64,000 nucleotides of DNA from Phocoena phocoena (GCF_963924675.1 NC_089226.1:51353124-51417123), one strand, 5' to 3'. Shown: positions 1 through 13,200, numbered from the stretch's first letter. Numbers and translations: made by a program. The notes: a model not told the origin generated them from the letters alone.

Positions 1-479
1 GTTATATGAATTTTAGCGAGATTTTTCTGTTCTGGGCCTTAGTTTACTGCCTGAAAGGCACCTATACAATGTTTCTCTTATTTTAAGCTCTCTAACCTAA
101 TAGTCATGAGCATCTTATTGATTATTTAATAGATTAGTATGTACCTGTTAACCCTCAATATGACCATCGTTTTATGGGCCCACCTGGGACAAAAAGGTGA
201 CAATTATTTAGTAGAGCAATAGTGGTTGATATTAAAAAATCAGTATGTTTGAAGGCGAAGGTAACCAATAAATTTCTCTGCTTCTACATGAGTTTTTTTT
301 TTTAATTTATTTTAGGAATTTGCCTTCTCTTTAGCTACTACTGTGTGACTGGTTTCATAAAAATACAGAAGTCCTTGATGGCAAATATGGTGCTCAAGTC
401 TATTGTATCCAGTATACGTAAAAATAGGTAAAATAAACATACACATACACATACACATGCACCCCTTAGCAGTAAATCC

Positions 480-727
480 TTTCATGATTTACCCTCTGTC
501 CACCTCTCCACACTAAGTTCTTACCATTCCCTCAAATGCCACTGTGCCTTAGTCATAATCGAGTCTTTTCTAGTCTCTGAGTTGTCATGTTTATTAGTTC
601 CTCAGTGTCTTAGTATCTGTTCTACTCATTGCTTTGTATTCCTTCTCTCTTTTCCAAAGTGCCTGACATATAGTCAGTGTTCAATAAATTCCTATTATTG
701 TTGCTATTATTGTTATTATTATTATAT
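480..727 (+). repeat. L2/MIR-like 3' end
   Basis: The segment runs from 'cctcaaatgccactgtgcc' to 'gcctgacatatagtcagtg', 'ttcaataaatt' and an (ATT)n tail at 696-725. That order is typical of the shared L2/MIR 3' end. It is heavily diverged, so the exact family is not certain. Confidence 0.55.
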
Positions 728-2184
728 CAAAAAAAACCAGAGAAAACTTTAACAGAATAGTATTCAGAACGAATTGGATTTTAGAGAGGTTGTTTTAGCT
801 GAAATGTGGAGGAAGATGGTTTGCAGACCATGAGAAATCCAGGGAAGAAAGACAGTCACATCAGATTTAGGAGCAGTGGGAATGGAGAGGGAAACATAGT
901 TTGAATTGACTAATAAATATTGAATAGCTAGAAGTAAGAAGAGTTGGCAATATTCAGATGAGTAAATTTAATATGATTCCCAGGTTGCTGGTTTGACCAC
1001 TGATTTGGTAGTATTAAGTTTCATCAGAATAAGTTGTTAGCTGTGAAATAATGAGTTCAATTTTGTACGTAATGGATTTGTAGTATCTATGGGATGGCTA
1101 GCTAAATGCCCGATAGACAATTAAACATAAACCTAAGCTAGTAACCCTAATACGATTGGTAATTTTTTAAAAGTACTTGTGTATCAGAGAACTGACTGCT
1201 TAATTCTGAAAAGTAGGAATCATTGATGTGCATAACACTAATAATGAAAAAGACAATGTTTATTTTCATTAATGACTCGAGGTCATTCAGCTAGTAAGTG
1301 TCAATCCTTCATTTGATTGTAGGTCCATCTGGCTACCTTATTTTTTCCATTACAACTTATGGTCTCCTGTATGTGACAGAGATTGAAAGGAGATGAAGTA
1401 GGAAATTTGGCATGGGCAAGATTAGCTTCCCTCCCCTTTAGCAGATAAAAGAGCTCCACCCAACAAATGTGTACTCAGCACCTTCTGTGTGCAAGAGAGC
1501 ATGCTCAGTTTTGGGGATATGACAGCAAACAAGGCATCACACATTTGCCAGCATACCCCAAAAAACGTAAGTCCAAAAGAGAAGGGTCATATATAGGTAA
1601 ATCGCTGCTTTATGTAATCTCCTTGGAGGAGCCTTTCTGTGTTTGATAATAGCAATCAAAGAATGGAAACGGTGTTTATTGCCTCTTTTGTTATACAGTG
1701 TCATCTCCATCTCCTGAACTGCTCTCATCAATTCTCTCATCACTGGAGAATATTACCAAAAGAGAAACACAGTATGTTTCTTTCTCATATTCTGGAGATA
1801 TTGGAAAAATATAGTGGAGCAGGTTAGGAAACTCTATCAGTTCCATATCCTCCAGATCCTCCCTCTTCCATCTCTTGCAAGAGTGAACACATAGATCTGT
1901 ACTGCTGTTCTGTATTTTGAGGTACTTTGACATTGAAATGTTTGAGCTGTTTCACATAAAGCTCTTTGACCTTTTTAATACCAGTTCAGTAATATATCTT
2001 CAGCAGCCCCGAAGTTGAAAGAAGATGCAATAAGAAGCATTCCAGAGCAAGGATCAGGAAGATTAAGTGAAAAGTCAGCTCATTACTGAGTTTCTGCAAT
2101 AGCCCCAACACAGCACTAGATCATGATAATGAAGAAGGACAAAAGGGACATATTCATTGAGTAACAGAGCTATACTAAATACAT

Positions 2185-2340
2185 TCGAGTTTGTTATGCA
2201 CTCAGTACTCACAAGAGTCCCACAAGATAGGCATTACTATTTCTATTTTAAAGACAAGGAGACTAAACTAATGGGGGGTATTTAAATCATTTCCCCTAGG
2301 TCAAATAGCTAGTGGGATTAATACCCAAACCTTCACAAAT
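2185..2340 (-). repeat. MIR SINE relic (antisense)
   Basis: The string order 'taggcattactatttctattttaaagac', 'aaggagactaaac', 'ggtcaaatagctagtggga' matches the reverse complement of the MIR body (the classical 'gaggaaactgaggc ... cacagctagtaagtgg' order). Confidence 0.65.
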
Positions 2341-4429
2341 TCATAATCTAGGGTGTAGGGAGAGGGGGTAACAATGTGTAATCTGAATTTTTTAATTAAA
2401 ATATATTTGGGGAGTTGAAATGGACGCTCATGATGCGACATCAAACATAAACTATTTCATGGCAAGTTGAAAAATCATGTAATTTAGACCATAGGTGTTC
2501 TTGAAATTAAAGGGTCATGGGTGGGGACCAGGGACTAATCAGTGTTGGAGTCAGCAAAGAAGTTCTTGCTGAGGTCTTGAAAATCAAGATAGTCCTAGGA
2601 TAAAAAGGAATCTGCAGTGATTGTGACACTGAGAGAGAATGAACAGCATTGAGCATGTGGGTAGCATGTTAACGATAAAGAGACTTGGTCCTTCAACCAA
2701 AGCATAGACTCAACCACCCAGGATCATGTTGGAATGAGGTTGTACATCTCTCGGTTCTCCAGACAATCCAGTTCTGTGTAGAATAATGTTTTGATGATCT
2801 TCCTGACACAGACACTTTCTATCTCAGCTCTGTTCTGGGTCAATGTGTCTCAAACATTTTCTAAGCTAGAACTTTAGGGCTCCTGATTTTATGTTTATAT
2901 AGTATCATTAAGCAATAAACTACCATCTTGGAGGAAAGAGTCCATTCTCTAAGTAGAGAAAATCAGCTTTGCTTGCTGATGCATTGCTGTCATCATTCTC
3001 CAATAATTACCCATATGTTCAGAAAGGTTTTAGAATGAACTTAACATTCCCATGTTAATTGGCTGTGGCAGAGCTCATTTTTCAATATTGGGATCACATT
3101 ATGTTTATGGGTCCTGATGAGTTGTTTGTTCTGGATTGATGCATTGCAATTTTGCAAGAAGTTGCAAATTTGAATTGCAAATCAATTTTAAGATAACTTT
3201 TTTAAACAACCAAAATACATCCCAGACGATATAATGCTCTTAGGGGATAATAATGACTTGAAAGCATCATAGAAAAAATATATATAGCCATTGAACTGTA
3301 AATGCTGATTGATTATTCACCAGTTTGTCATCTATCTTCTAATTCTTACATACTATCTGCATTGTCAAATTAATTTTCAGAAACTTGTTCTGATTCAACA
3401 TTTTATTGAATATCTATCTAATACATTATTAATGCTGAAAAAAATTATCTGACAGATGTGTAAGTGTGAAAAAAAATTGCTAAAGATGCTCCAACAAATA
3501 TATTATTGTGGTCTGAAGAGGCCTTAATTCCATCTAGAAAACCGTACATTTCTTCAGATATTTTTGGACTACGTTTTCAGAGTTGACCTTTATTTGACTA
3601 GTCTTTCTTTCTGCCTAATTAAAATAAAGCAGAGGGTTGTAACACTCAAGAACAGCTTATGGCTTTCTACGCTCAAGGCCAGATGTATCAAATGAAGTTT
3701 TATTCATTGACCTTGGTTGTTGCTTCCTGGAAGATATGATGGACTCCAATCTTACAAGGTTATTCAAAAGCAGACTTTAACTTGCCTTCCTTCTCCATGA
3801 AGGACTGTAAAGTGATGGTTGTTAGGATTTCATCATGGAGAGAGTGAGAGCACTAAGAAGAAGGAGAGTGACAACATCATTTGGCATCATCTTAGTTTAC
3901 CATCTTGTCTTAGAGCCCGTTTTTAGTCAAGGCATATTTAATAAGTGCCTGCATGTATCTTGCCAGAGCTAGAGCACAATATCAAAGCGTGAACTCTGTG
4001 GCTTCTGCTCTTACTGGCAAGTGATCAGTGCTTACACTTAAGCTGGGATTTAAATAAGAGTCGTTTGGGGATGGGTAAAGAAAGAGGTATGGGTATTCCA
4101 GTAGTCTCAAGTGAGTACAGAAAATGGTGGAAGAAATACTGGTTGAAAAGATAGCTTGGAGTCATACTTTATTGCGTCTCAAATGCCACTGTAAGATATT
4201 TGAACTTTATTCTCCAAGTAATAGGGAGACATAGAAAGTTTTTAAGGAAGGGAGGAAATTCTTCATAATCTACTTTTTAAAAAAGCTCAATGTTTATCGA
4301 TTATCTATTTAATGTGCCAGGTCTGAGCCGGGCTATATCTATTTAAGATGAATTATATAAGATTCCAATCTTCAGTGAGCTAATAATCTTAGGTGCGGTG
4401 GGGAGTGTTGTATATACACATACATAGCA

Positions 4430-5180
4430 AAGATTCCAACCTCTTTCCATCTGTACTCTCCCCTTCCCTAATTCCAAAACATCACCATGTCCTATCTGGA
4501 CAGTTATTACACCCTCTTTCTGGATCTCCTTTCTTGTCATCTTTCTCCCCACCAATCTAGTCTCTGCATAGCAGTTAGAGTTATGAAACTATAATATTTC
4601 TCTTATGCTTAAAGATATTTCCATGGCTTTATATAACACTTTGAAAAAAAATCCAAATTCCTGCCTTGGCCTGCCCGGTACCAAAATACTCAGAATTGTG
4701 AACTACTTCTGGCTTCATAGCTCTGGTCATGACAATGTTCACTCCCTGAGCTACAATCTCCCTGACCTCTTTGTCATTTCTCAGATATATTAAGTTCTTT
4801 TCTGCCTCATGATTTTTCACATGCTCTACTTCCGCATTGAATTCTGTCTACCTGGTTCTTTGACCAGTTTCTACTCCTCTGTCAAGCCTTGGGTTGAAAG
4901 TCACAGGCTCAGAGAACACTTCCTTTGTTAACCCACGTAGGTCTTCCTTCAGCCCTGTTATTCTCTGTCCCTACACCCCATCTACTTCTTGTATGGTACT
5001 CATCCCAATGCATTCTTATTTATTTGTTTGTCTACTTGTTTAATGTGTGTCTGCACCACTAGTTTATAAGATTCATAAGTCACGAGCCTTTTCTCTTCTA
5101 TTCCCCAATGCTTACCCAAGGCCAAATACAATGCCAGAAAAAGCGTGGGCACTTAATAAATGTCTGTTAAATTGATGACA
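4430..5180 (+). repeat. L2 LINE 3' fragment
   Basis: Around 4600-4800 the text 'gccttggcctgcccggtacc' and the following 'ctccctgagctacaatctc' resemble the L2 ORF2 end. The region 4940-5180 then follows the L2 3' end order: a 'cttatttatttgtttgtctac' stretch, 'cactagtttataagattcat', then 'gggcacttaataaatgtctgtt'. No intact frame remains. This is a dead ancient LINE copy. Confidence 0.65.
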
Positions 5181-5758
5181 TAAAAATTGATCATTTAATG
5201 AGTATGTCTTTTTGCAAAACAAGAAAATACAGGGCTCTGTTTGCTATATCACCCATGTTTACTGCTCTCTTATTCCCATTTAAAAATTTTCAACCTTAGG
5301 GTAAACCAGAAATCAAAAAAGTCTAAAGTCTGGTTCTTTTATTAAGAAGATCTGAGAGAAGGACCTGGATAATGCACCATCTAGAACCATGCTGCCTAGT
5401 AGAAATATAATATCAGCAATATATGTAATTTTAATTTATTTTGTACCCACACCAATAAAGGTAAAATGAAACAGGAGGAACTAATGTTAATAACACATTT
5501 TAATTCATGATGTACAAAATATCGTTTCAACATGAAATCAGTATAAAATTATTAATGAGATATTTTACATTATTTTTTTCTTATCAAATCTTTCACATCC
5601 AATGTGTATTATACACTTAAAATGCATCTCAATTTGTATGCTAAATTTTCATTGGGAACACTTGATCTGCATCCACAATTGAAAGAGTAGATTCACATGT
5701 TCAAGTTGTTCCACGTATACTCAAAAGTCTTCCAACAACTTAATCAAGTAATTAAGTA

Positions 5759-6468
5759 CAGGCCTAACTTGAAGAGGCAGGTTGGATTCCAGACCACTGC
5801 AATAAAGCCAGTAGCACAATAAAGCAAATCACATGAAATTTTTTGGTTTCCCAGTGCATATACAAGTTATGTTTACACTTTATTGGAGTCTATTAAGTAT
5901 ACAATAAAATTGTCTTAAAAAGCAATGTATATACTTTAATTTAAAAAGACTTTATTGCTAAAAATGCAAACCATCGGGCTTCCCTGGTGGCGCAGTGGTT
6001 GAGAGTCCTCCTGCTGATGCAGGGGACACGGGTTCGTGCCCCGGTCCGGGAAGATCCCACATGCCACGGAGCGGCTGGGCCCGTGAGCCATGGCTGCTGA
6101 GCCTGCGCGTCCGGAGCCTGTGCTCCAAAATGGGAGAGGCCACAGCAGTGAGAGGCCCGCGCACAGAAAAAAAAAAAAAAAAAAAAAAAGTGCAAACCAT
6201 CATCTGAGCCTTCTGCAAGTCATAGTAGTAACTTCAAAGATCCCACTAATCTCAGATCACAATGCTAAATATATTAATAATGAAAAAGTACTAAATATTG
6301 TGAGAATTACCAAAACATGACATAGAGACACAAAGTGAGCAAATGCTGCTGGAATAAATGGCCTGATAGCCTGTCCCACACAGTGCTGCCACAAACCCTC
6401 AATTTGTAAAAAAACAGTATAATCTGTGAAGCGCAATAAAGCAGTGTGAATAAAACAAGGTATGCCTG
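5759..6468. mobile_element. Tigger-type (TcMar) nonautonomous element with nested SINE
   Basis: The right end, read on the minus strand, begins CAGGCATACCTTGTTTTATT, close to the Tigger1 terminal inverted repeat. The left end begins CAGGC. A TA dinucleotide lies directly outside each end (5757-5758 and 6469-6470), as expected for a Tc1/mariner insertion. Internal text ('gcaataaagc', 'tttggtttcccagtgcatat', 'gacatagagacacaaagtgagc') also fits Tigger1. There is no transposase frame, so it depended on a helper. A CHR SINE is inserted at 5976. Confidence 0.65.
5976..6189 (+). mobile_element. CHR-type tRNA-derived SINE (S1)
   Basis: The element begins GGGCTTCCCTGGTGGCGCAG, carries an A-box-like 'tggcgcagtggttgagagtc' and a B-box-like 'gggttcgtgcc', and ends in a run of about 23 A. 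The 11-bp duplication 'tgcaaaccatc' flanks it at 5965-5975 and 6191-6201. It is close to consensus and inserted inside the Tigger element, so it is the youngest layer of this nest. Its antisense reading frames are not genes. Confidence 0.92.
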
Positions 6469-6602
6469 TACCAGTTTTTATATTTGAACTTAATTAAAAT
6501 TAATTTCAGTTAAGTTTAAAATTCATTTTCTCAGTCTCATTAGCCACTTTACAAGGGCTCAGTAGCCACATGTGACTAACTACTACCATATCGGACTGCA
6601 GG

Positions 6603-7794
6603 ATTAGGAGAGAAAGGAGTGTGAGTGTATATTTTTTTTTCTGAATTTATAGAGGGTGGAACATTCTGATAAAAAGATGTTTATCTTTTATACATTTACA
6701 ATAAAGAGGCCAATTTTCTTCTTTGGTAAAACGCCCAGAGAAAGTAATCGTGATGATGAGCCAGCATTCAAAAAGTTATAGTCATTACAAACTAAGAATG
6801 CTCTCCTTGAAAAGACAATTGCATATTGATTGATTCAAACAAGATTCCTAAGCTTCTCACACACCAGATGAGCCTTGTTTGAGGTTCTGTTCCCTGAATC
6901 TCTGCTGTTCTCTGCTCGACCACCACTGAGTGTCACTGTGGGCTGAGAAGCTCATACAAAATCAACAACCACGAGGAGAACTGCCTGAAAAGAGAGAAGG
7001 GAATGAAAATGAATGATGATATATTGAATTCTCCTGGGTTTCTTTGCTTCTCTTTTCACTTCTGACACTAGTACACTTCTAAATCCATAACAAGTACATG
7101 AGGAAAATTAAATCAGAGCACAAAGCCATGAAGGAGCAGCCCAGCAGATAAATATCACCTATCTTTGAGGAACCTGAAGTTGCCATAATAGTCAATGTGG
7201 AGTTGATTAATGTCATGAAAATAAGATTTATACTCTTGTAAGGCGGTATCATCAGCATCAGAAATAAGGCCTTGCCTTTGATGCCTTTTCTCCTACTAAA
7301 TGGCTAATATTTTTGCTTTCATTTGATTTTGAAGGATGAGAGTTTTTATTTTTGTTTTCTAAATAAAAAATTTCTAAATGGTTTTAAGGCAATGCAGATT
7401 AAAGGGCATATATATTTTAATTACATGGAATAGAAGCTCAAGAAGTTATACTGTAGATACAAAGTGGAATGTATATATCTAATATAGGATGATAAATGAG
7501 TGACCATTAAATATAATTCTGTACTGGTTGCTAGCTTTGGTGAACATAGAAAAGCAGATATCATAGCCAGCTGTTATTGACAGAAACAGGCTGATATACA
7601 CTAGTTTCAAAAGAAGTAAACATCTTCTAAGTTCAGATTTGTAAGTAGTATTTTTTAATGTGGGGATTATATATTGGGTGCATAATCTTATAATAAAGAG
7701 TGTGCCTGATGGTGGCTTTAAGAAATATACAGGAATATTCTTCCAAGGACAATTTGTTTATAATGAACCAAAACCAGGCTGTCCCATTTGATAA
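6603..7794. other. Unique intergenic DNA
   Basis: No coding potential, RNA gene or recognisable repeat that I can support. AT-rich, with short T and A runs only. Confidence 0.5.
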
Positions 7795-8132
7795 ATTTAT
7801 TTATTTATTTTTGGCTGCATTGGGTCTTCATTGCTGCCCACGGGCTTTCTCTAGTTGCGAGGAGCGGGGGCTAATCTTCATTGTGGTGCACGGGCTTCTC
7901 ACTGCGGTGGCTTCTCTTGTTGCAGAGCACAGGCTCTAGGCATGCAGGCTTCAGTAGTTGTGGCACTTGGGCTTCAGTAGTTGAGGCTCATGGGCTCTAG
8001 AATGCAGGCTCAGTGGTTGTGGCACACAGGCTTAGTTGCTCCGCGGCATGTGGGATCTTTCTGGACCAGGGCTTGAACCTGTCCCCTGCATTGGCAGGTG
8101 GATTCTTAACCACTGCGCCACCAGGGAAGTCC
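7795..8132 (-). mobile_element. Older CHR-type SINE, long form (S2)
   Basis: Read on the minus strand it starts GGACTTCCCTGGTGGCGCAG, passes through the tRNA-like part, and has the longer body with repeated 'ccacaactactgaagcc'-like units. It ends in 'gcagccaaaaataaataaat'. It is more diverged than S1, S7 and S9. No clear target-site duplication was found, which fits an older insertion. It resembles S5 and S8. Confidence 0.88.
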
Positions 8133-8385
8133 TAACTCTATTAATTTATATAACTCCATTGGGGAATTCATTTGCCATAGTGATAGTAACATTGCTTAAA
8201 GTAAGCATTTAAAAAGATGGCCTAACCTAAGGAAATGGAAATTTCTGTTAAAAGAGCCTCCATTTTTTTACATCTTTCATTCATCCTGAATGCTACCTTA
8301 AACTCATCTTATTTAGTTACCTTAAGATTTAGTATTTTAATGTAGTATATGGAATTAATAATATCTACAATTTAAAAACTATGAA

Positions 8386-9292
8386 GAGATTGGTTCAAGA
8401 TGGTGGAGTAGAAGGATGTCTGCTCACTCCCTCTTGTGAGAGCACCAGAATCACAACTAACTGCTGCACAATCATCAACAGGAAGACACTGGAACTCACC
8501 AAAAAAGATACCCCACATCCAAAGACAAAGGAGAGGCCACAATGAGATGGCAGGAGCGGTGCAATCACAATAAAATCAAATCCTATAATGGCTGAGTGGG
8601 TGACTCACAAACTGGAGAACACTTATACCACAGAAGTCCACCCACTGGAGTGAAGGTCCTGAGCCCCATGTCAGGCTTCCCAACCTGGGGGTCCGGCAAA
8701 AGGAGGAGGATTTCCTAGAGAATCAGACTTTGAAGGCTAGTGGGATTTGATTGCAGGACTTTGACAGGACTGGGGCAAACAGAGACTACACTCTTGGAAG
8801 GCACACACAAAGTAGTGTGTGCATCAGGACCCAGGGGAAGGAGCAGTGACCCCATAGGAGACTGAACCAGACCTACCTGTTAATGTTGAAGGGTCTCCTG
8901 CAGTGGCAGTGAGCGGCTGTGTCTTACTCTGAGGACAATGACACTGGCAGCAGAAGTTCTGGGAAATACACCTTGATGTGAGCCCTCCCAGAGTCCACCA
9001 TTAGCCTCACCAAAGAGCCCTGGTAGGCTCCAGTGTTGGGTTGCCTCAGGCCAAACAACCAACAGGGAGGGAACCCATCCCCACCCATCAGCAGACAAGT
9101 GGATTAAAGTTTTACTGAGCTCTACCCATCAGAGCAACAGCCAGCTCTACCCACTACCAGTGCCTACCATCAGAAAACTTCCAGAAGCCTCTTAGATAGC
9201 CTCATCCACCAGAGAGAAGACAGCAGAAGCAAGAAGAACTACAGTCCTGCAACCTGTGGAACAAAAACCACATTCACAGAAAGGTAGACAAG
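8386..9292 (+). promoter_or_regulatory. L1-A 5' UTR (relic internal promoter)
   Basis: About 900 bp upstream of ORF1 with no long frame. In L1 this region is the internal RNA polymerase II promoter. A CAAGATGGTGG motif at 8396-8406 resembles the YY1 site that positions L1 transcription starts. It shares no obvious sequence with the 5' UTR of L1-B. Activity today is unlikely and cannot be read from sequence. Confidence 0.55.
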
Positions 9293-10201
9293 ATGAAAAG
9301 GCAAAGGGCTATATACCAGATGAAGGAACAAGATAAACCCCCAGAAAAACAACTAAATGAAGTGGAGATAGGCAACCTTCCAGAAAAAGAATTCAGAATA
9401 ACGATAGTGAAGATGATCCAGGACCTTGGAAAAAGAATGGAGGCAAAGATCGAGAAGATGCAAGAAATGTTTAACAAAGACCTACAAGAAATAAAGAACA
9501 AACAAACAGAGATGAACAATACAATAACTGAAATGAAAGAGACACAGGAAGGAATAAATAGCAGAATCACTGAGGCAGAAGAACGGATAAGTGACCTGGA
9601 AGACAGAATGGTGGAATTCACTGCTGCGGAACAGCATAAAGAAAAAAGAATGAAAAGAAATGAAGACAGCCTAAGAGACCTCTGGAACAACATTAAACAC
9701 AACAACATTCACATTATAGGGGTCCCAGAAGGAGAAGAGAGAGAGAAAGGACCAGAGAAAATAATTGAACAGATTATAGTCAAAAACTTCAAAGTTTTTA
9801 AAAGGAAAGAAAATAGCCACTTCCTTCCACCCAGGAAGTGGAGAGAGTCCCATACAGGGTAAACCCAAGGAGAAACACGCTGAGACACATAGTAATCAAA
9901 TTGGCAAAAAATAAAGAAAAAGAAAAATTATTGAAAGCAGCCAGGGAAAGACGACATATACAAGGGAACTCCCATAAGGTTAACAGCTGATTTCTCAGCA
10001 GAAACTCTACAAGTCAGAAGGGGGTGGCATGGCATATTTAAAGTGATGAAAGGGAAGAACCTACAACCAAGATTACTCTACCTGGCAAGGATCTCATTCA
10101 GACTCGATGGAGAAATCAAAAGCTTTAGAGACAAGCAAAAGCTAAGAGAATTCAGCACCACAAAACCAGCTCTACAACAAAGGCTAAAGGAACTTCTCTA
10201 A
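9293..10201 (+). pseudogene. L1-A ORF1 (RNA-binding nucleic-acid chaperone), frameshifted
   Basis: ORF1p normally trimerises through a coiled coil and coats L1 RNA. The first 189 codons (9293-9862) are open. They show a charged N-terminus with 'LPEKEFRITIVKMIQDLGKR', then a heptad-rich coiled coil (about residues 45-120, 'ITEAEERISDLEDRM'), then the start of the RRM-like part ('RDLWNNIKHNNIHIIGVPEG', about residues 127-146). A frame disruption around 9800-9860 ends the open frame. The C-terminal domain continues in another frame to a stop at 10199-10201 ('LLEFSTTKP...' region, nucleotides about 10145-10170). The start was chosen because MKRQ followed by QMKEQ is the usual start of these ORF1 proteins. 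It cannot make a full-length protein. Confidence 0.85.
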
Positions 10202-10259
10202 GTGGGAAACACAAGAGAAGAAAAGGACCTGCAAAAACAAACCCAAAACAATTAAGAAA

Positions 10260-13200
10260 ATGGTAATGGGAACATACATATCAATAATTACCTTAAACGT
10301 GAATGGATTAAGTGCTCCAACCAAAAGACACAGGCTCGCTGAATGGATACAAAAACAAGACCCATATATATGCTGTGTACAAGACACTGACTTCAGACCT
10401 AGGGACACATACAGACTGAAAGTGAGGGGATGGAAAAAGATATTCCATGCAAATGGAAATCAAAAGAAGCTGGTGTAGCAATACTCATATCAGATAAAAT
10501 AGACTTTAAAATAAAGAATGTTACAAGAGACAGGGAAGAACACTACATAATGATCAAGGGATCAATCCAAAAAGAAGATATAACAATTATAAACATATAT
10601 GCACCCAACATAGGAGCACCTCAATACAATTCAAATACGAACAACTATAAAAGAGGAAATCAACAGTAACACAATAATAGTGAGGGCCTTTATCACCTCA
10701 CTTACACCAATGGACAGATTATCCAGACAGAAAATTAATAGGGAAACACAAATTTTAAATGACAGAATAGAACAGATACATATAATTGATATTTATAGAA
10801 CATTCCATCCGAAAACAGCAGATTACACTTTCTTCTCAAGTGTACACAGAACATTCTCCAAGATACATCACATTTTGGGTCACAAATCAAGCCTCAGTAA
10901 ATTTAAGAAAATTGAAATCATATCAAGCATCTTTTCTGACCACAACGCTATGAGATTAGAAATGAATTACAGGGTAAAAACGTATAAACTACAAACACAT
11001 GGAGGCTAAACAATACGTTACTAAATAACCAACAGATCACTGAAGAAATCAAAGAGGAAATCAAAATATACCTAGAGAAATAATGACAATGAAAACACGA
11101 CGATCCAAAACCCACAGGATTCAGCAAAAGCAGTTCTAAGAGGGAGGTTTATAGGAATACAATCCTACTTCAAGAAAAAAACAAACACCTCAAATAAACA
11201 ATCTAACATTACACCAAGAGGAACTAGAGAAAGAAGAACAAACAAAACCCAAAGTTAGTAGAAGGAAAGAAATCATAAACATCAGAGCAGAAATAAATGA
11301 AATAGAAACAAAGAAAACAATAGCAAAGATCAATAACACTAAAAGCTGGTTCTTGGAGAAGATAAACAAAATTGAAAAACCATTAGCCAGACTCATCAAG
11401 TAAAAGAGGGAGAGAACTCAAATCAATAAAATTAGAAATGAAAAAGGAAAAGTTACAACAGACACCACAGAAATACAAAGCATCCTAAGAGACTACTACA
11501 AGCAACTCTATGCCAATAAAATGGACAGCCTGGAAGAAATGGACAAATACTTAGAAAGGTATAACCTTCCAAGACTGAACCAGGAAGAAATAGAAAATAT
11601 GAATAGACCAATCACAAGTAATGAAATTGAAACTGTGATTAAAAATTTTCCAACAAATAAAAGACCAAGATCAGCTGGCTTCACAGGTGAATTCTATCAA
11701 ACATTTAGAGAACAGCTAACACCCATCCTTCTCAGACTCTTCCAAAAAATTGCAGAGGAAGGAACACTCCCAAACTCATTCTATGAGGCCACCATAACTC
11801 TCATACCAAAACCAAAGATACCACAAAAAAAGAAAATTACAGACCAATATCACTGATGAATATAGATGCAAATATCCTCAACAAAATACGACCAAACAGA
11901 ATCCAACAACACATTAAAAGGATCACACACCATGATCAAGTGGAATTTATTCCAGGGATGCAAGGATTCTTCAATATATGCAAATCAATCAATGTGATAC
12001 ATCCTATTAACAAACTGAAGAATAAAAACCATATGATCATCTCAATAGATGCAGAAAAAGCTTTTGAAATAATTCAACACCCATTTTTGATAAAAACTTT
12101 CTAGAAGGTGGGCATAGAGGGAACCTACCTCAACATAATAAAGGCCATATACGACAAACCCACAGCAAACATCATTCTCAATGGTGAAAAACTGAAAGCA
12201 TTTCCTCTAAGATCAGGAACAAGACAAGGATGTCCACTCTTGCCACTATTATTCAATATAGGTTTGGAAGTCCTAGCCACGTCAATCGGAGAATAAAAAG
12301 AAATAAAAGGAATACAAATTGGAAAAGAAGAAGTAAAACTGTCACTGTTTGCAGATAACATGATACTATACATAGAGAATCCTAAGGATGCTACCAGAAA
12401 ACTACTAGAGCTAATCAATGAATTTGGTAAAGTTGCTGGGTACAAAATTAATGCACAGAAATCTCTGGCATTCCTATACCCTAATGATGAAAAATCTGAA
12501 AGAGAAATTAAGGAAACACTCCCATTTACTATTGTAACAAAAAGAATAAAATACCTGGGAATAAACCTACCTAGAGAGACAAAAGACTTGTATGTAGAAA
12601 TCTATAAGACACTGATGAAAGAAATCAAAGATGATATAAACAGATGGAGAGATATACCATTTTCTTGGATTTGAAGAATCAATATTGTGAAAATGACTCT
12701 ACTACCCAAAGCAATCTACAGATTCAATGGAATCTCTATCAAATTACCAATGGCATCTTTTTACAGAACTAGAACAAAAATTCTTAAGATTTGTATGGAG
12801 ACACAAAAGACCCCGAATAGCCAAAGCAGCCTTGAGGGAAAAAAAAATGGAGCTGGAGGAATCAGACTCCCTGACTTCAGACTATACTACAAAGCTACAG
12901 TAATCAAGACAGTATGGTACTGGCAGAAAAACAGAAATATAGATCAATGGAACAGGATAGAAAGCCCAGAGATAAACCCACGCACCTGTGGTCAATTAAT
13001 CTATGACAAAGGAGGCAAGGATATACAGTGGAGTAAAGACAATCTCTTCAATTAAGTGGTGCTGGGAAAACTAGACAGCTACATGTAAAAGAATGAAATT
13101 AGAATGCTCCCTAACACCATACACAAAAATAAACTCCAACTGGATTAGAGACCTAAATTTAAGACTGGACACTATAAAACTCTTAGGGGAAAACATAGGA

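Larger units (their letters stand above)
1..4430. other. Mostly unique intergenic DNA with ancient repeat relics
   Basis: No reading frame here resembles a known protein and no exon with convincing splice sites was found. The stretch is AT-rich. It holds L2/MIR-like ends around 480-727 and a MIR in antisense around 2185-2340. A weak MIR-like piece lies near 1262-1345. Decayed fragments around 1440-1530, 3925-4000 and 4170-4260 resemble old LINE 3' ends (text of the 'tattgagcacctactatgtg' kind). The rest shows nothing I can name. Confidence 0.6.
5388..6602. mobile_element. hAT-like nonautonomous DNA transposon (MITE) relic, interrupted
   Basis: The left part (5388-5756) starts 'ccatgctgcctagtagaaatataat' and continues with text of the 'tattaatgagatattttaca' kind. 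The right part (6471-6602) contains 'attagccactttacaaggg', 'ctcagtagccacatgtgac' and 'accatatcggactgcag'. Together they look like the two halves of a mammalian hAT-class MITE whose ends read 'ctgtccaatagaa' and 'agccacatgtggcta...ttggacagc'. The Tigger-type element at 5759-6468 separates them. Family naming from memory is uncertain. Confidence 0.5.

Noticed and set aside
5976..6060. tRNA-like A and B boxes as a possible tRNA gene
   Set aside because: They form the head of a SINE with a long non-tRNA body, a poly-A tail and a target-site duplication. No cloverleaf of a functional tRNA is preserved.
5941..6218. Overlapping frames with poly-F or poly-K and 'AHRKKKK' ends, plus similar frames in S3, S4, S6, S7 and S9
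   Set aside because: They recur wherever a CHR SINE lies and follow its sequence, including the poly-A. They are products of the repeat, not genes.
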